DNA of 64,000 bases from Epiperipatus broadwayi (Eukaryota; Onychophora; Udeonychophora; Euonychophora; Peripatidae): assembly GCA_028023455.1 (NCBI GenBank), contig JAQFVV010006305.1, positions 2,101,001 to 2,165,000 of the forward strand, written 5' to 3'. The notes beneath the pieces were generated by a model. The model was not told the origin of the DNA. It made no database searches and saw nothing but the letters and a program-made list of their open reading frames with translations. Positions 59,701-64,000 of this stretch are shown in pieces. The position numbers were made by a program, and so were the translations under genes. Each line of letters opens with the position of its first letter. Within the stretch, counting starts at the first letter, position 1.

Positions 59701-59989
59701 TAATTTAGTACATTTAACAGATTTTACATCCAAATGAAAATGCACAGCTAATCTAGTTCACAAAACATTAGTGAGTTTTTTGTACAGTAGTCCTAAATGT
59801 TCCATCATTTGTTTCAAATATATTAACAGCACTAAAGTATTTATTATACAATCTAGGTAATCTTACTAAGGCTGAATTGAATGTTATACAAATTTTTAAA
59901 TCTCCTATCCTTTATTTTAATCTTAAATGAGAATGTTGTTTGGAAACTTCTCACATCTATACCTGATGTAATTTTCGTCTTACTAATTA

Positions 59990-61690
59990 ATAGTAATAAT
60001 AATAATAACAATGATAATAATAATTCAATTCAATTTATTCATAAATAAACAGCTCAAAAGAGGTCACAAGCATTTACAAAGTAGTACATGACTGCATTAT
60101 AAAATTACAGATATATTTATTACAGTAATAATATCAATGTAAGATTGATTTTATTTTGTCCTTGAATTGTGTATATAGTTTAAAGATAAAATATCAATAT
60201 ATGAAAACTTTTTATTATAATCCAGTTGCAATCTATGCAATAGTGAATTAATGGAATGTTTTAACATAGGTAAATAAAACAATTGATGACATCTAGAATT
60301 ATAAGTTGGAATCCTAATTGAAATTCTTGTAATTGTGTATTCTAAGGCTACATACAGTTCAATGCACTAATTTAAATAAAAAATGACGTCTGTTAACAAT
60401 CTTTTATTATACATACTGTTTATTTTCTTAGTATACATTTTATGTTTATAAATATATTTAAAATATTTGTCTTGTATTTTTGTAATTTACTTTTATTTGA
60501 TTGATTATATGGATTCCAAGCAATAAAACCATAATGCAGAACAGACACGATTAATGTATCAAATAGTAACCTATATATTTCCAATTTAAATTGAATATTT
60601 GATCTCAAAATCATGCCTATAATTTTAAGAGACTTATTAATCACTGTTTGAATATGATCATTAAATGTACGACCACTTGTGAAAATAATACCCAGATCTT
60701 TCTTCTTAAAAGTTATGGCAATTGTTTCCTTTAACAAAATAGTGACCACTATTAACTGGTTTTTTGTATGACACTGAATTAAATTTTTTTATGTTTATTT
60801 GCATATTATTCACATGGCACCAATTACAAAAAGCATTAATATAATTTTACAACACTTTATAACCATTTACATGCTGGATCTCCAAAACGATCTTAATATC
60901 ATCTGCATAACACAATATATTTTTCTCAGCTACAATAGAAACCAAATCAAAAGTATAAAAGGCAAAAAGAATGGGACTTAAAATATTTTTTTAGGGTATT
61001 CCACACCCATAAGTAACCATAAAAGAAGATTCTCCATTAATATACACTTAATTTTTTCTATTAATAAAAAAGACTAAAAATTTTAAAAGACTATAATTGA
61101 TATCCCAATTTTATTGGCTTTCATCAGTAAAATATTATATCTACTTTATCAAAAGCTTTAGACAAATCAAAATAAATAATATCAAATTGACTTTGAGAAT
61201 AAATAACTTGTGTTATAACATCTGATATGTACAACAAATTTGTTTCTATAGATCTTCCCGGTAAAAAAATCATATATAAATGAAGGAATAATATTTTTTA
61301 ATTGATGAATAATCTTATTATAAATTGATTTTTCCAATATTTTACCTTAAATTGGCAACAAAGAAATAGGCCTAAAATGAGATAAATCTGATCCCCCCCC
61401 CCCCAGATTTATAAATTGGAACTATTTTTGCAATTTTCAATAATCAGGAAAAACAGATGTTTTTAGTGTCAATTAAATATATATACTAAAACAGGAGCTA
61501 AAAGCTCAATACAACCTTCATAAATAAATATACGTATATCATCATGTTCAATACTTCTCTTATTTTTTAAAGATTTAAATGCCATTATAATCTCATTCAC
61601 ACTCAGACTAGTTATACTTATTAAATTACCATTATTTATAAGATTATTAATAAAATGATAATTATGTGAATACACATTATTATGAATCAG
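59990..61690 (-). pseudogene. jockey-like LINE reverse transcriptase, decayed, minus strand
   Basis: Reads 5' to 3' from 61690 downwards. The first frame (61675-61469) has SVNEIIMAFKSLKNKRSIEHD, matching the start of the RT domain (E-(I/V)-x-x-A-x-x-x-L-K-x-x-K-S-x-G-x-D). Motif A is YFDLSKAFDKVDI at about 61180-61139. Motif C is LCYADDIKIV at about 60915-60890. The frame 60749-60420 gives KDLGIIF, TFNDHI, INKSLKIIGMILR and VSVLHYGFIAWNP, the conserved end of the RT domain. Stops and frameshifts separate the parts. The 3' end, around 60030, runs into (ATT)n. Catalytic Asp residues of motifs A and C are still readable. Confidence 0.85.
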
Positions 61691-61722
61691 TTGAGATGAT
61701 AATAATAATAATAATCCTCAAG
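61690..61722 (+). repeat. (AAT)n microsatellite between two LINE segments
   Basis: GATGATAATAATAATAATAA separates the minus-strand LINE from the plus-strand LINE A copy 2. Confidence 0.8.
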
Positions 61723-61734
61723 ATCAATTTTAAT

Positions 61735-62600
61735 TCACAAATCAAAGAGACAAAATGCACTCAAGTTTACATGATAGATCCACTAATAATATCAACATCA
61801 AACTTGGAAATTCAACTAAATAATGAAAATAAAAATAACAGCATTTAATGTTAGTGGTACATGTCATTGGACTTCTTGAAACAAAAATATATAGTGGTTC
61901 CTTCTAGCTATCTAAGCAAGCATAGTTTTTGTGCATGTTCATGGAATGCCTCATCACCATCGGGGTGGGGGGTACTGGTATGGTTATTACTCACATTTGT
62001 GTATTTTCAACATTCAAAATGAAATATATTGACTCAAACTTACTAATTGCCACATTGCACAACCATATCACAGCAATCAACATAATATTTGTCTATATTC
62101 TTCCAGATCCTTTCATTATATCACATATCAATCTCACAATTAACTCTTTATTAGCATCAACTCCTTTCCTAACTATCTTGATGGATAATTTTAATATGAA
62201 TTATGATACATTTGCATCCAAATGGCTTCACCAGTTATCCCTACCACTTATGAGTGTTGAAGGGTTTCTTCCATTAAATTCAGTTTCATTTCATAATAAA
62301 CGGTTTGCAACACTCATCGATTTGTATTTTTATTCACCAATGCTTCATCATCTGATTGAAATAACTCTAGCTCTTTCTCCATTCTCTGATCACTCAGCAC
62401 AGACACTCATCCTAAATCTTACAGGTATACAAACAACTTCAACTCTGCTAAAAAGAACAATGCATATACTCTTCCTACCCCTACCACAAAGTTTTTGGAA
62501 ACATATATTATGTTATGAAAACTGGATGCCATCATACCTGATCCAATCCAAAAGTACTTAGCATTCATCAACATACTCTCATTCAACAGTGATCATTTAA
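61735..62600 (+). pseudogene. LINE family A, copy 2: endonuclease domain
   Basis: KIKITAFNVSGT (from 61826) is the N-terminal strand. A short deletion and frame change later, VIGLLETKIYSGS (about 61864) supplies the catalytic Glu (L-E-T-K). The frame 61929-62561 continues with FVYILPD, ILMDNFNMNYD (residues 83-93, the GDFN motif with Gly changed to Asp), RFATLIDLYF (125-134) and PFSDHSAQ (151-158, the S-D-H motif with catalytic His). This order, Glu, D/N, ID, SDH, is diagnostic of APE endonucleases of LINEs. 210 codons remain open, so this copy is younger than the 12.3 kb LINE. Confidence 0.88.
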
Positions 62601-64000
62601 CAAACAACTCATCCCCATCCACATCTTCTAGCAATAGCAGATGAAATACACAGGTGGATCACCATGCACTGGCTAGTACAAGGCTCTCAGCAGAATATAT
62701 ATAAACACACAAATATAAAATAATACATGCAATAACTTAAAGAATATCTAACTGCAAAAAAGAAAAAAGGTTGCCTTATCCAACCTCATACATGGTCTAG
62801 GGGTTACACTCATTGGGCTCTTGGATATCCCCTCACATTGAGAGTGCCCATGGCAATGCAAGCTGAAGGAGTCATGTTTGCTGGCCAAAACATGATACAA
62901 TCTATTTTTCACCACTTTAAGAAAAAACTTCAGGAACAACAAGTCTCCACACTATCACATGACTATTTTGGACCACCAGAAACAGATACTCCATTTAATT
63001 CTGGGCAGTTTGCAGCTAAACTTGCCACATTCCTAAGTTTGTTTTTTCGCACTTGCCACATTCCTAAGTTTGTTTTTTCGCACTTGAGCCAATTTACTAC
63101 ACAATATATATGTAATCTAGCCATCTACTTGTCCCAGAAAATTTACAATAGCAGAGAACTAAATACTGTAGCTATCATACCTTTTAATAAAATCCAAGTT
63201 CCCATATCAACACTTACCAATCTTGGGCCAATTTCTATGGGATCATAAGAAATTAAGATCCTGGAAAAAGTCATAAAAGTTCAACTTGAACCACATATAC
63301 TTCCACTAATCTCACCTTTCCAGTTTGCTAAGAAAGAGTCATCTACTGGACAGGCTGCACTACTTTTTTAAGACAACCATGAATGCAGTACAAAAAACAG
63401 AAAAAAGTACACGGCAATTGCTGTTCAATTAGATATTGAGGCAACCTTTGATTCAGTGCCAATCAAAATACTGCTAGACAAGTTAGCTAACACTACCATC
63501 CCTCCTACCATACTCTATGTAATTGCCAATCTTTTACTTAATAGAGATTCACATCACACTTAATGGTAGAAAATTGACAACATTCACACCCATATAATCA
63601 ATCTCACGTCTCATCTCTAAGTTCGCTCCTGTTCACCTTTTTTATTGATCCAATCATAAAAAAATTCAACAGAAGATACCAGGAATTCAAATCCCACCCA
63701 CTCAACAGTATATTCCATGTATAGCATACATGGATGACATATTTTTCTTAAATATTGCAGTGTCCAATATTGCAAAAGATACTTGAAGAATATACTTCTA
63801 ACATTAAACTATACTTCAAGCCACCTGGTTTATATACACAACCAAACCTTACAAAAAAATCTTTCAAGGCAAACTTACTACTTTTCTCAGCTTTCCATTT
63901 TACATGGGACTAATGCAATGAGACAAAGCATACAAAACAAACTACAAGAAACTGCAACAAAAATCATAAACTCACTTTCAAAGGTCTACCTTCCTATTTA
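62600..64000 (+). pseudogene. LINE family A, copy 2: reverse transcriptase, runs off window
   Basis: A linker frame (62838-63248) ends with the lead-in to RT, then in a shifted frame KILEKVIKVQLEPHILPLIS, PFQFAKKESSTGQAALLF (RT motif 2-like, with one stop). Motif A is VQLDIEATFDSVP at about 63425, and motif C is AYMDDIFFL at about 63724-63750. Catalytic Asp residues of both motifs are present. At least three frame interruptions and a 31 bp tandem duplication at 63021-63082 disable it. Clade cannot be fixed by eye. The 3' end lies beyond base 64000. Confidence 0.88.
63021..63082 (+). repeat. 31 bp exact tandem duplication inside the LINE
   Basis: CTTGCCACATTCCTAAGTTT and the next 11 bases, ending in TTTTTTCGCA, occur twice without a difference. 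Because 31 is not a multiple of three, it shifts the frame: the first copy reads LATFLSLFF and the second CHIPKFVF. Confidence 0.92.

Noticed and set aside
1-64000. Exons of a host gene
   Set aside because: No conserved domain with splice-site-bounded frames could be read that was not transposon-derived; short exons in AT-rich introns could still be missed.

Overview
The window is about three-quarters A+T, has no long open frames, no operons and no bacterial-type gene packing, and is full of decayed transposable elements. It reads as intergenic or intronic DNA of an AT-rich animal genome. The species cannot be named from the sequence, and I see no host protein-coding exon that I would defend. 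The coding signals that are recognisable are all transposon-derived: apurinic-type endonuclease and reverse-transcriptase pieces of LINEs, the C-terminal end of a hAT transposase, and a gag-position coiled-coil protein inside an LTR element.

Layout. 1-8 kb: AT-rich DNA with tRNA-derived SINE-like islands (about 2.34, 2.76 and 3.4 kb). 8.0-8.8 kb: head-to-head copies of a repeat (family 1) that carries a type I hammerhead ribozyme. 12.3-19.1 kb: an old plus-strand LINE in pieces (endonuclease, RT motif A, C-terminal tail), with a 380 bp hAT MITE, a 1,044 bp pogo/Tigger-like element and an inverted pair of a third repeat family (family 3) lying between or inside the pieces. 20.3-21.9 kb: a diverged inverted duplication. 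27.0-27.3 kb: a perfect palindrome with 146 bp arms and a 12 nt loop, flanked by a 15 bp direct repeat. 28.4-29.45 kb: more family 1 units, two of them in tandem. 30.2-31.0 kb: a head-to-head pair of a second hammerhead-bearing repeat (family 2). 31.3 kb: a second hAT MITE. 35.07-36.70 kb: an internally deleted hAT element with a perfect 8 bp target duplication and a broken transposase.

42.67-54.18 kb: a nearly complete LTR retroelement with extremely long LTRs (4.40 and 4.34 kb, TG...CA ends, ATAT target repeat) around an internal region of only 2.77 kb. That region has a plus-strand 301-codon frame (hendecad coiled coil plus duplicated C-terminal modules) and no pol. Its proportions recall the large retrotransposon derivatives (LARDs) known from grasses. 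55.4-55.9 kb: another tandem family 1 dimer, on the minus strand. 56.1-64 kb: three LINE segments bounded by ATT/ATC microsatellites. Two are plus-strand copies of one family, the second running off the window end. The third is a minus-strand jockey-like LINE.

The main finding is that two unrelated-looking repeat families each fold, by hand, into a minimal type I hammerhead (CUGANGA / stem II / GAAA / one- or two-base-pair stem III / cleavage triplet / stem I), with stem I kept by compensatory or wobble pairs. They occur as head-to-head pairs and as tandem dimers of about 400-450 bp. This is the arrangement described for retrozymes and the terminal repeats of Penelope-like elements. The second is the LARD-like element with a gag-only internal region.
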